Shown here piece by piece: positions 1 through 6,394 of a DNA stretch of 9,177 nucleotides. Each line of letters opens with the position of its first letter. Position 1 is the first letter of the stretch. The notes under the pieces are model-generated. The model ran no database searches, had not been told where the DNA came from, and saw nothing but the letters and a program-made list of their open reading frames with translations. The position numbers were made by a program, and so were the translations under genes. The stretch is from Dehalococcoidia bacterium (lineage in GTDB: Bacteria; Chloroflexota; Dehalococcoidia; Lucifugimonadales; SHYF01): assembly GCA_009692985.1 (NCBI GenBank), contig SHYF01000058.1, forward strand, positions 1-9,177, in the 5' to 3' direction.

Positions 1-651
1 CTGATCATTACTGCCTCCGGCGGCCCCTTCCGCAAGCGCCCCGTTTCGGAGCTGGGCAATGTCACCCCAGAGGAAGCGTTAAACCATCCTACGTGGCGCA
101 TGGGTAAGAAGATCACTGTGGACTCGGCAACGCTGATGAACAAGGGCTATGAAGTCATCGAGGCGCACTGGCTGTTTCAGACGCACTGGGACAGGATACA
201 GGTTGCGCTTCATCCCCAGAGCATCGTCCACTCTCTGGTTGAGTTCCAGGACGGGACACTGAAGGCGCAATTGGCTGCTCCCGACATGCGCTTGCCCATT
301 CAATACGCCCTCTTCTACCCGAAGAGAATGCCAAGCCAGTGGGCCGGTGGTTTCGACATCACCAAAATAGGCCAGCTGAGTTTTGAGCCTTTGAACAGAG
401 AAAGATACCCCTGCTTCGACCTAGCCCTGGATGCTGCACGGGCAGGCGGGACATACCCGGCCGCCCTCTGCGCCGCTGACGAAGTGGCTGTGGACCTCTT
501 CTTGGGGCGCAAGCTGGGATTCACGGAGATACCACGCCTGGTGCAAAAGGTGGTGGACGAACACCGCCCAGGAAGCGCAACCTCGCTTGAAGACATCATG
601 GATGCCGACGCCTGGGCGCGACGCCGTACCCTGGAGATGGCCAAGGTTTAG
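1..651 (+). CDS. dxr: 1-deoxy-D-xylulose 5-phosphate reductoisomerase, C-terminal part (cut by window edge)
   Basis: DXR (IspC) is a cytosolic enzyme that converts 1-deoxy-D-xylulose 5-phosphate to 2-C-methyl-D-erythritol 4-phosphate with NADPH and a divalent metal, the first committed step of the MEP isoprenoid pathway. The frame is open from base 1 and encodes 216 residues; the family is usually 380-400, so the N-terminal NADPH-binding domain of about 180 residues lies outside the window. Visible signatures, numbered from the window edge: TASGGPFR (3-10), the flexible active-site loop with HPTWRMG (28-34), and VDSATLMNKGYE (39-50). S41, N46, K47 and E50 match E. coli S222, N227, K228 and the metal ligand E231. 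HPQSIVHSLVEFQDG and PDMRLPIQYAL follow. The TAG stop is two bases before the rseP start, so the two genes are probably co-transcribed. Identification is secure; the real start cannot be seen. Confidence 0.96.
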   Translation: MIITASGGPFRKRPVSELGNVTPEEALNHPTWRMGKKITVDSATLMNKGYEVIEAHWLFQTHWDRIQVALHPQSIVHSLVEFQDGTLKAQLAAPDMRLPIQYALFYPKRMPSQWAGGFDITKIGQLSFEPLNRERYPCFDLALDAARAGGTYPAALCAADEVAVDLFLGRKLGFTEIPRLVQKVVDEHRPGSATSLEDIMDADAWARRRTLEMAKV

Positions 652-653
652 AT

Positions 654-1742
654 ATGCTAGCCATCGCTCTATCCGCTCTTCTATTCATCGTCATCCTGGT
701 CATCGTGGTACTTATTCACGAGGCCGGGCACTTTGCCGTGGCCAAGGCTGTCGGCGTAAAGGTCCTGGAGTTCGGCCTGGGATTTCCGCCCCGGCTCTGG
801 GGCGTCCGATATGGCGAAACTTTGTACACGCTGAACGCTGTTCCCCTGGGCGGCTTTGTCAAACTGGCTGGGGAGGAAGACCCATCGGAACCACGCAGCC
901 TGGCAGGCAAAAGCCAGGGAATCCGCTTTCTGGTAATGGCTGCCGGGCCTTTCATGAATGTGGCGCTGGCGTTCCTGCTGCTCACCGTGCTGGCCATGAT
1001 CCCCCAGGACGTGGCCGTCGGAGATGTGAAGGTCCTGGAAGTGACCCAGGGTTCGCCTGCCCAGGAGGCGGGTATACTGCCGGGCGACATCATAGCAGCC
1101 GTAGACGGACATACCATAGATAACTACAGCGACCTGAGATACCGGGTGAACCTCAAGCTAGGCGCTCAAACATCCTGGCTTATTCATCGTGGCAGCCAGT
1201 CTTTGACAGTGAACCTGGTCCCGCGGTTCAATCCTCCCCAGGGCCAGGGCGCCACTGGCGTCGTGATCAGCACCTCGGACTACAGAATCGAAAGCCGGGC
1301 GGAGCCTTTCTGGAGAGCTCCCATTACAGGCCTACAACGCATGGTGGATGTGCTTGTGCTGACGAAAAACGAGTTCAGCAAATGGGCGACGGGTGGCAGT
1401 GCCCCTCAGGTCACAGGACCGTTGGGGATGGCCCAGGTGGTTGGAGAGGTAGCCCAGGCACAGGACATCTCTGTGGGCGAACGGTTCATAGCGATCTTGA
1501 GCCTGACGGCAATTATCAGCCTGAGCCTGGGTATCTTTAACATCCTGCCTATCCCGGCCCTGGACGGCGGACGCATCCTGTTTGTGGCCATCGAGTGGGT
1601 GCGGCGCGGCAAGCGAATCTCCCCCCAGAAAGAGGGCCTGGTACACATGCTTGGGTTTGTTTTGCTCATTACCCTGGCCTTGTTCATAACCTTCGCGGAT
1701 GTCAGCCGCATCGTCCGTGGCGAAAGCCTGCTGGGGGGATAG
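654..1742 (+). CDS. rseP: RseP/site-2 type intramembrane zinc metalloprotease
   Basis: This is a membrane zinc protease of the M50B (RseP/RasP/S2P) family, which cleaves substrates inside the membrane, typically anti-sigma factors or leftover signal peptides. It has 362 residues, normal for the one-PDZ form. The first membrane segment (about 3-21) runs into the HEAGH zinc motif (22-26; catalytic E23). A hydrophobic stretch at 93-116 follows, then one PDZ domain (about 125-190, with SPAQEAGILPGDIIAAVDG). A third segment (about 277-300) ends in the LDGGR motif (303-307), whose D304 is the third zinc ligand. A last segment covers about 331-347. The ATG is two bases after the dxr stop, with AAGG at 643-646 and a 7-base spacer, overlapping the dxr end. 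E. coli RseP has two PDZ domains; this one has one. The substrate is unknown. Confidence 0.95.
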   Translation: MLAIALSALLFIVILVIVVLIHEAGHFAVAKAVGVKVLEFGLGFPPRLWGVRYGETLYTLNAVPLGGFVKLAGEEDPSEPRSLAGKSQGIRFLVMAAGPFMNVALAFLLLTVLAMIPQDVAVGDVKVLEVTQGSPAQEAGILPGDIIAAVDGHTIDNYSDLRYRVNLKLGAQTSWLIHRGSQSLTVNLVPRFNPPQGQGATGVVISTSDYRIESRAEPFWRAPITGLQRMVDVLVLTKNEFSKWATGGSAPQVTGPLGMAQVVGEVAQAQDISVGERFIAILSLTAIISLSLGIFNILPIPALDGGRILFVAIEWVRRGKRISPQKEGLVHMLGFVLLITLALFITFADVSRIVRGESLLGG

Positions 1743-1747
1743 GGCTC

Positions 1748-1756
1748 TGGTATACT
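1748..1756 (+). promoter_or_regulatory. Candidate extended -10 promoter for ispG
   Basis: TG (1748-1749), one base, then TATACT (1751-1756) fits the extended -10 consensus TGnTATAAT with one mismatch. No good -35 is seen 16-18 bases upstream, which extended -10 promoters can tolerate. Transcription would begin near 1763 and give a leader of about 250 bases carrying all the hairpins before ispG. This is a sequence match only. Confidence 0.35.
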
Positions 1757-1790
1757 TAACCTCATCTCAAAATGTAGCTCTTGGGCGTGC

Positions 1791-1810
1791 AGTCCCGACT
1801 TGTCGGGACT
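1791..1810. repeat. Perfect 9-bp inverted repeat
   Basis: AGTCCCGAC (1791-1799) and GTCGGGACT (1802-1810) are exact reverse complements separated by TT. As RNA this would be an 8-bp stem with a CTTG tetraloop. No T-run follows, so it is not a classical terminator alone. It may be an operator-like palindrome, part of a leader structure, or part of the compound repeat that fills this gap. Confidence 0.6.
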
Positions 1811-1820
1811 ACCGGGGTAG

Positions 1821-1850
1821 CAGGGGTGTCCCCTGGTCTCTTTTTCTCTT
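1821..1850 (+). terminator. Candidate Rho-independent terminator after rseP
   Basis: CAGGGG (1821-1826) and CCCCTG (1830-1835) pair around a TGT loop, and the 15 bases after them are T-rich (GTCTCTTTTTCTCTT). It lies about 80 bases after the rseP stop. The stem is only 6 bp but entirely strong except for one A-T pair. It could end the dxr-rseP transcript or act as a partial terminator in front of ispG. Confidence 0.4.
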
Positions 1851-1852
1851 CC

Positions 1853-1899
1853 CCCTTCTCCTGCAGAGCTTGTCCTGAGCGAAGCCGAAGGAAGAAGGG
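1853..1899. repeat. Imperfect hairpin repeat with TCCTGAGC...GAAGGA core (copy 1)
   Basis: CCCTTCT (1853-1859) pairs with AGAAGGG (1893-1899). C1860, C1861 and T1862 pair with G1891, G1890 and A1889 around a bulged A1892. GCTT (1868-1871) and AAGC (1882-1885) pair inside. The apex holds TCCTGAGC (1873-1880) and GAAGGA (1887-1892). The same two blocks occur at 6403-6421 in another gap, so this appears to be a dispersed REP- or MITE-like palindrome. No transposase is nearby. Confidence 0.55.
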
Positions 1900-2002
1900 A
1901 GACAAAGGGGGATGAGGTATCTGTGAGTGGCAGAGCGAGAACCTGCTCATCACGCCGACTTTTTCGATGGACTAGCAAGACAGGACACTAGAGTTCCCCA
2001 AC

Positions 2003-2008
2003 AAGGAG
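2003..2008 (+). promoter_or_regulatory. Ribosome binding site of ispG
   Basis: A perfect AAGGAG core lies six bases before the ATG at 2015. It fixes the ispG start and contrasts with ffh, which has no such site. Confidence 0.8.
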
Positions 2009-2014
2009 CGCACC

Positions 2015-3133
2015 ATGCGCCGTAGACCCACCAAGCCAGTATACGTAGGAAACGTCAAGGTCGGAGGCGATGCACCCATAACCGTCCAGTCTATGACCAA
2101 GACGGACACCCGCGACGTTAAGGCCACCGTGGCCCAGATAAAGGGCCTGGAAGAGGCCGGCTGCGAGATAATCCGCAGCGCCGTCCCGGACATGGAAGCG
2201 GCCCGCGCGCTACGGGAGATCAAGCGGCAGATCAAGATTCCCCTGGTGGCCGACATCCACTTCCACTACCAGCTTGCACTGGAGGCCATCCAGTCTGGCG
2301 TGGACTGCCTGCGCCTGAACCCGGGCAACATCCGCGACCCCGAGCGCGTCAAGCAGGTGGTGCACGCTGCTAAAGAGCGGCAGATTCCCATCCGCATAGG
2401 CGTCAACTTCGGCAGCTTGCCGCCCGTGGGCAGCATCGGCAGGACCCGCGCGCTCCACCGCCTCTCCGATGGCGTCAACCTTCTCCCCAAGGGCGGGCAG
2501 GCCGTAGAGGGCCAATACTCCATCGTAGACCACATGGTGGATACGGCGCTGTGGGAGATTGGCATTCTGGAAGCCCTGGATTTCGACCTCATCAAGATTT
2601 CCATAAAGGCATTCGACGTTTACACTACGGTGGAGGCGTACCGCCGCCTGGCGGAGCTGGTTCCCTATCCCTTACATCTGGGCATCACCGAGGCTGGAAC
2701 GAACAAGTCCGGCAGCATCCGCAGTGCAATAGGGCTGGGCGTGCTGTTGTACGAAGGCATTGGCGACACCATCCGCGTCTCCCTCAGCGACGACCCCCGT
2801 GAGGAGGTGGCCGCCGGCTTCGAGATACTGAAGTCGCTGAACCTGCGCCAGAAGGGAGTCACCCTGGTGGCCTGCCCCTCCTGTGGCCGCGCAGACGTGG
2901 ATGTCATCAAGCTGGCCAACACAGTGGATGCCCTGCTCAAGAAGATGGACAAGCACGTGAAGGTGGCTGTGATGGGTTGCGAGGTCAACGGCCCCGGCGA
3001 GGCCAAGGACGCCGACGTTGGCATAGCCGCCGGAGCGGGCCGCGCCGTCATATTCCGCAAAGGCCAGAAGGTGCGCGTCGTCCCCGAGGCCGATATGCTC
3101 ACCGCCCTCATGGAAGAGGTGGCGAAGCTGTAG
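2015..3133 (+). CDS. ispG: 4-hydroxy-3-methylbut-2-enyl diphosphate synthase
   Basis: IspG (GcpE) is a cytosolic [4Fe-4S] enzyme that reduces the cyclic diphosphate MEcPP to HMBPP, the penultimate MEP-pathway step. It has 372 residues. The N-terminal TIM-barrel part shows VQSMTKTDTRDV (24-35), VADIHFHYQLAL (78-89) and LRLNPGNI (99-106). The C-terminal cluster domain shows CPSCGR (C287, C290) and GCEVNGPGEAKDADVGIAAG (C322, E329), matching the three cysteines and the glutamate that bind the cluster in E. coli IspG. The start is supported by AAGGAG six bases upstream. One oddity is a loop after IGVNFGSL (about residues 135-165) that looks some 18 residues longer than in typical bacterial IspG. 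The stop lies in the left arm of a 21-bp hairpin. dxr upstream belongs to the same pathway. Confidence 0.96.
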   Translation: MRRRPTKPVYVGNVKVGGDAPITVQSMTKTDTRDVKATVAQIKGLEEAGCEIIRSAVPDMEAARALREIKRQIKIPLVADIHFHYQLALEAIQSGVDCLRLNPGNIRDPERVKQVVHAAKERQIPIRIGVNFGSLPPVGSIGRTRALHRLSDGVNLLPKGGQAVEGQYSIVDHMVDTALWEIGILEALDFDLIKISIKAFDVYTTVEAYRRLAELVPYPLHLGITEAGTNKSGSIRSAIGLGVLLYEGIGDTIRVSLSDDPREEVAAGFEILKSLNLRQKGVTLVACPSCGRADVDVIKLANTVDALLKKMDKHVKVAVMGCEVNGPGEAKDADVGIAAGAGRAVIFRKGQKVRVVPEADMLTALMEEVAKL

Positions 3134-3177
3134 GCCCCGTCTAGGACACGGTGAGATGTCCTAGACGGGGCCTACAG
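3128..3177. terminator. Bidirectional terminator hairpin between convergent genes (21-bp perfect stem)
   Basis: Bases 3128-3148 are exactly complementary to 3157-3177 around an 8-base loop (CGGTGAGA). The arms read CTGTAGGCCCC... and ...GGGGCCTACAG. The ispG stop (3131-3133) lies in the left arm and the stop of the minus-strand gene (3161-3163) lies in the right arm, so the hairpin forms at the 3' end of both transcripts. A T-tract is lacking on either side, so termination may be intrinsic-like or the stem may protect mRNA ends. The symmetry and position support a shared terminator; an inserted palindromic repeat is the alternative. Confidence 0.75.
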
Positions 3178-4057
3178 TCAAATTGTGACCAATTAGAGTT
3201 TCGGCCTTGTCAAACGCAACGATATTTTTGAGCGTCTCGTAGACGAAAGCCCGCGTATCGGCTCGATTGGCAATCTGCCTCGTCCCTGATTTGGCGTTCA
3301 ATATGAGCACACTGTCACGCCAAAGCGGGTTTGAACGACTCATTAGGTTGCCCTTCCAGATTCCCCCATCAGCTGGGTCGGTGCCCGAGTATTTGTTGCC
3401 TAGTGTATCCAGGCGGGATTGCCAATCCTTGGCAACGAAGAGATTTCCGGCAAGGCGAAAATAGGCACCGAAAACCAACCCGCTGTCCCCGATAGAGTCT
3501 TTCCTTACGGCTTTGCGTTGCGACAACGGAAGATATCCTGTTTCGGGGCGGACCGTGGCAAGATAATCTACGAACTCGCACAGGAACTTCCGGTAAGGTT
3601 CAAAATTGGTTTCGTCCAGGTTTTGGAAAGCCTCGGAAATACCTTTGGTCAAAGTATTGAAGGTCACGACCATAGGTGAGTTGGTGGAGATAGTGTTGCT
3701 CACCACTTCTACGTGGTTACGAAGCCCCGAACCTTCGATTACTCGCGAAGTCAGCTTGTTGTGCAGGTTGGCTTGGTCAATCCATTTGGCGCGCGTTGGG
3801 TTGGCTGGTCGGCCCAACTGGTTGTACTCTTTAAAGAGGCTACGCTCGCCGTCCAACGGCAACACCTCAATCAGCAGAGGGAATTCGTAGTTGAGGTCGA
3901 AGCTCATCCCCGTTTTCTCCACCAATGCTGTATCTCCTGCGGTAGCCGCCTGGACCGTAAGCTGGCTTTTGCCATCCCCCTCTAGCCCTGTCTTACCACC
4001 CTTTGCTATCCTTCCAGTGGAACGTCCCGTGAGTTCAGCGCCATGCGTCCCATTCAA
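3161..4057 (-). CDS. DndB/DGQHR-like protein, probably 5'-truncated, orphan
   Basis: This minus-strand frame gives up to 298 residues. It looks like the C-terminal two thirds of DndB-type (DGQHR-domain) proteins, which are linked to DNA phosphorothioation and its control; I judged this from recalled patterns, without a search. Supporting segments are LFKEYNQLGRPANPTRAKW (74-92), VVSNTISTNSPMVVTFNTLTKGI (split as 118-127 and 128-140), DWQSRLDTLG (211-220) and SRSNPLWRDSVLI (240-252). The frame opens just after an in-frame TGA (about 4064-4066) and the first start is TTG at 4057. A better translation start is ATG at 3907 (residue 51), with GGTGGAG nine bases upstream, giving 248 residues. Residues 25-32 (LEGDGKSQ) lie where a DGQHR motif might be expected. 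Sampled G+C is lower than the neighbours (25/60 at 3181-3240, 30/60 at 3301-3360, against 47/60 at 4621-4680), which suggests transfer. No dndA, C, D or E is visible. A decaying gene is possible. Confidence 0.55.
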   Translation of the reverse strand: MNGTHGAELTGRSTGRIAKGGKTGLEGDGKSQLTVQAATAGDTALVEKTGMSFDLNYEFPLLIEVLPLDGERSLFKEYNQLGRPANPTRAKWIDQANLHNKLTSRVIEGSGLRNHVEVVSNTISTNSPMVVTFNTLTKGISEAFQNLDETNFEPYRKFLCEFVDYLATVRPETGYLPLSQRKAVRKDSIGDSGLVFGAYFRLAGNLFVAKDWQSRLDTLGNKYSGTDPADGGIWKGNLMSRSNPLWRDSVLILNAKSGTRQIANRADTRAFVYETLKNIVAFDKAETLIGHNLTVGPV

Positions 4058-4244
4058 GAACCATCAAACCTCTCTATCTGTCGGCATGTGCCATCCCGTA
4101 GCTACAGTCTAAAGCTGCCCACCAGGAAAAACGCAAACAAATCCATCAAATCTCAAAGCTGTAATAGGAATTCCATCAATTGCCCAGCTTCTATGCCCCT
4201 ATGTCCCATGCCTGTTTGCCCGCCCCGCCTGCTACAATACACCC
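4058..4244. other. Divergent intergenic region between dndB-like gene and ffh
   Basis: The 187 bases between the two divergent genes are AT-richer than the flanking ffh. I examined all minus-strand frames for the missing N-terminal part of the DndB-like protein and found only stop-interrupted peptides. I looked for the conserved apical loop of SRP RNA because ffh is adjacent and did not see one. The only clear signal is the -10 box at its right end. Confidence 0.5.
4233..4238 (+). promoter_or_regulatory. -10 box for a leaderless ffh transcript
   Basis: TACAAT matches TATAAT in five of six bases and ends six bases before the ffh ATG at 4245. Transcription usually starts about seven bases after the -10 box, which is the A of the ATG. 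No Shine-Dalgarno-like purine run lies between 4215 and 4244, and no convincing -35 is seen. This is the TANNNT-N6-ATG layout of leaderless genes known from Actinobacteria and Deinococcus-Thermus. Confidence 0.6.
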
Positions 4245-5576
4245 ATGTTCGACAGCCTTACCGATAAGCTAACCGGCGTATTCAGCCGCCTCACCAATCG
4301 AGGCCGCCTCACCGACAAGGACGTGGACGAGGCACTGCGAGAGGTGCGCCTAGCCCTCCTGGAGGCCGACGTCAACCTCCGCGTTGCCCGCGAGCTGGTG
4401 GACCGCGTCCGAGGTCGCGCCCTGGACGCCCAGGTGCTACAGAGCCTCAGCCCCGGCCAGCAGGTCGTAAAGGTCATCTACGAGGAGCTTACGGCAATCT
4501 TGGGCCAGGGACACCAGGGCCTGACACCATCGCCCCAAGCGCCATCAGTGATCCTGCTCATGGGCCTTCAAGGCTCCGGCAAGACCACCACCGCTGCAAA
4601 GCTGGCCCTCTACCTGCGCCGCCAGGGCCTCCGTCCCCTGCTGGTGGCCGCCGACCTCCGCCGTCCAGCCGCCATCGAGCAGCTTGCCACCTTGGGAAAG
4701 CAATTGGACATCCCCGTCTACCAGGAGGGCACCGACTCCACCGCCGTCCAGGTAGCCACCCACGGCCTGGAGCGCGCCAGGACCCTGGGCTCCACTTGGG
4801 CCATCGTGGATACCGGCGGGCGGCTGCACATTGACGACGACCTCATGCAGGAGTTGGAGCAGGTCAAGGCCGCAACGTCTCCATCCGAGTCCCTGCTGGT
4901 GGTGGACGCCATGACCGGCCAGGACGCCGTCCGCGCGGCCCAGGAGTTCCACCAGCGTATCGGCCTTACTGGACTCATCCTGTCAAAGCTGGACGGCGAC
5001 GCTCGCGGTGGCGCTGCCCTGTCCATCGCCCACGTCACCGGAGTCCCAGTGAAGTTCGTCGGCACCGGTGAGCGCCCCGAAGCCCTGGAGCCGTTCCATC
5101 CGGACCGCATGGCGTCCCGCATCCTGGGCATGGGCGACGTTGCCACCCTTGTCGAGCGTGCGCAGCAGGAGATGGACGAGAAGCAGGCCAAGGAGCTGGA
5201 GCGGAAGATGCGCCGCGCCACATTCGACATGGAGGACTTCCTCAAACAGCTACAGCAGCTCCGTCGTATGGGGCCGTTGAGCCAGGTCCTGGAGATGATC
5301 CCTGGCCTCTCCTCGGTGGCTCGCAAGCTGCCCGCCGACGCCATGGACGAGCGCCGGATCAAGAAGGTTGAGGCCATCATCCTGTCCATGACGCCCCAGG
5401 AGCGCCGGCACCCGGATATGCTCAACGGAAGCCGGCGGCGAAGAATATGCCGGGGCAGCGGCACCACGCCCCAGGAAGTGAACCAGCTGCTGAACCAGTT
5501 CAAGCAGACGCAGAAGCTGATGCAGCAAATGGCTTCGGGAAAAGGACTGCGTGGTCTTGGCGGCCTGCTTCGATAA
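4245..5576 (+). CDS. ffh: Signal recognition particle protein, SRP54-type GTPase
   Basis: Ffh binds SRP RNA and signal peptides of nascent membrane proteins and, with the receptor FtsY, delivers ribosomes to the membrane. Its 443 residues are a normal length. The N domain covers about 1-95. The G domain shows GLQGSGKTTTAAKLA (107-121, P-loop), DLRRPAAIEQL (137-147), DTGGRL (189-194), SKLDGDARGG (247-256) and FVGTGERPEALEPFHPDRMASRILGMGD (271-298, in parts). The methionine-rich M domain (from about 305) carries the RNA-binding segment NGSRRRRICRGSGTT (394-408) and a tail of M and Q residues. The G3 motif reads DTGGR instead of the usual DTAGR. The ATG has no Shine-Dalgarno and directly follows a -10 box. 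Third codon positions are very G+C-rich, unlike the gene to its left. In many bacteria rpsP follows ffh; here a DUF1801 gene does. Confidence 0.97.
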   Translation: MFDSLTDKLTGVFSRLTNRGRLTDKDVDEALREVRLALLEADVNLRVARELVDRVRGRALDAQVLQSLSPGQQVVKVIYEELTAILGQGHQGLTPSPQAPSVILLMGLQGSGKTTTAAKLALYLRRQGLRPLLVAADLRRPAAIEQLATLGKQLDIPVYQEGTDSTAVQVATHGLERARTLGSTWAIVDTGGRLHIDDDLMQELEQVKAATSPSESLLVVDAMTGQDAVRAAQEFHQRIGLTGLILSKLDGDARGGAALSIAHVTGVPVKFVGTGERPEALEPFHPDRMASRILGMGDVATLVERAQQEMDEKQAKELERKMRRATFDMEDFLKQLQQLRRMGPLSQVLEMIPGLSSVARKLPADAMDERRIKKVEAIILSMTPQERRHPDMLNGSRRRRICRGSGTTPQEVNQLLNQFKQTQKLMQQMASGKGLRGLGGLLR

Positions 5577-5619
5577 TTTCTGCTAGGGTGTCTTGCGGCG
5601 CACTAATTCAAACAAATGG

Positions 5620-5625
5620 AAGGAG
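5620..5625 (+). promoter_or_regulatory. Ribosome binding site of the DUF1801 gene
   Basis: AAGGAG within GGAAGGAG (5618-5625) is six bases before ATG 5632. It decides for that start over the in-frame TTG at 5593, which has no such site. Confidence 0.8.
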
Positions 5626-5631
5626 ATTCTC

Positions 5632-6114
5632 ATGAACCAAGGTAAGAGCACCACCAAGAAGGCCACGCAGAAGTCCGCCAACAGCACCACCGTGATCAAC
5701 AAGAAGTCCAAGGGATTCACAGACGAGGAACGAGCCGCGGCGAAGGCGTACGCCCAAGAACGGAAGGCGGAGGCGCGCGGCGAGAATGACGAAAGGGCCG
5801 CACTGGCGGCGATCGCCGAGATGCCGGAACCGGATCGCGCCATGGCCAAGCGGCTCCATGCTATCATCAAAGCCAGCGCGCCAGCCCTCTCGCCGAAAAC
5901 CTGGTACGGGATGCCCGCGTATGCCAAGGACGGCAAGGTTGTCTGTTTCTTCCAAAGCGCGCAGAAGTTCAAATCGAGGTACGCGACATTCGGCTTCAGC
6001 GACGCGGTGAACCTCGACGAAGGCGCCATGTGGCCAACCTCCTTCGCGCTGAAGGAGTTGACCGCCGCAGAAGAGGCAAAGATCGGCGCGCTCGTGAAGA
6101 AAGCTGTGAGCTGA
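5632..6114 (+). CDS. DUF1801 (YdhG-like) domain protein
   Basis: A small soluble protein of 160 residues. The first 45 residues are lysine-, threonine- and alanine-rich and look disordered ([14 protein letters not shown]). From about residue 58 the protein matches the DUF1801/YdhG fold: [20 protein letters not shown] (split 63-82), [39 protein letters not shown], and a closing [21 protein letters not shown]. The biochemical role of this domain is not established; its fold relates to CyaY/YjbR-type proteins, and some members have been linked to iron or stress without clear proof. The start is set by a strong AAGGAG six bases upstream. It lies 55 bases after ffh on the same strand, so read-through is possible. 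Alanine- and CG-rich codon use recalls actinobacterial homologues, so transfer is possible. No membrane segment or signal peptide is seen. Confidence 0.8.
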   Translation: MNQGKSTTKKATQKSANSTTVINKKSKGFTDEERAAAKAYAQERKAEARGENDERAALAAIAEMPEPDRAMAKRLHAIIKASAPALSPKTWYGMPAYAKDGKVVCFFQSAQKFKSRYATFGFSDAVNLDEGAMWPTSFALKELTAAEEAKIGALVKKAVS

Positions 6115-6394
6115 GGACTGCTCTTGCCACTGGCCCCCGCCATAGGCTGGATCGTCGGTCGGGACGAGGCGTTCCCGCGTGACGAGAACGCGCACTATCG
6201 TGCGCCGAACTACAAAAGGCGTAATAAAAAATTAGACCGCCCAACACAGCGTGCCCTGGACGCTGGGGATTCTGAGGCATTTTCAAACATTTTTCTGGCT
6301 TCGTGTTTTTTCTGCTCCCGAACATTATCCACGCCCGCCCCAGCGCCAGTAACGCAAACCGTTCGGTTAGCTAAAGGGCGATGGGTGGAGTTTT

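Larger units (their letters stand above)
1743..2014. other. Intergenic region rseP-ispG rich in palindromes
   Basis: This 272-base gap has no credible gene. Reading from the left it holds a possible extended -10 promoter, a short perfect hairpin, a GC hairpin followed by T-rich sequence, a larger imperfect hairpin carrying a TCCTGAGC...GAAGGA core, and then the ispG ribosome binding site. The short open frames here translate the repeat (for example LRLRSGQAL on the minus strand) and look spurious. The gap separates ispG from dxr-rseP although the three genes run the same way, so ispG may have its own promoter or an attenuated read-through. Confidence 0.6.

Noticed and set aside
431..1123. A 230-residue plus-strand open frame over dxr and rseP
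   Set aside because: It overlaps two certain genes in another frame and its translation is rich in G, R, P and H without recognisable domains: a shadow of G+C-rich coding DNA.
1406..1978. Minus-strand frame reaching from rseP into the intergenic repeat
   Set aside because: Half is antisense to rseP, the other half is a translation of the palindromic repeat; no domain is seen.
4058..4244. Possible SRP RNA gene next to ffh
   Set aside because: The conserved apical loop of SRP RNA and a long closing stem are not visible on either strand.
4718..5503. A 261-residue minus-strand open frame inside ffh
   Set aside because: Low-complexity serine/arginine-rich translation antisense to a conserved GTPase; a shadow frame.
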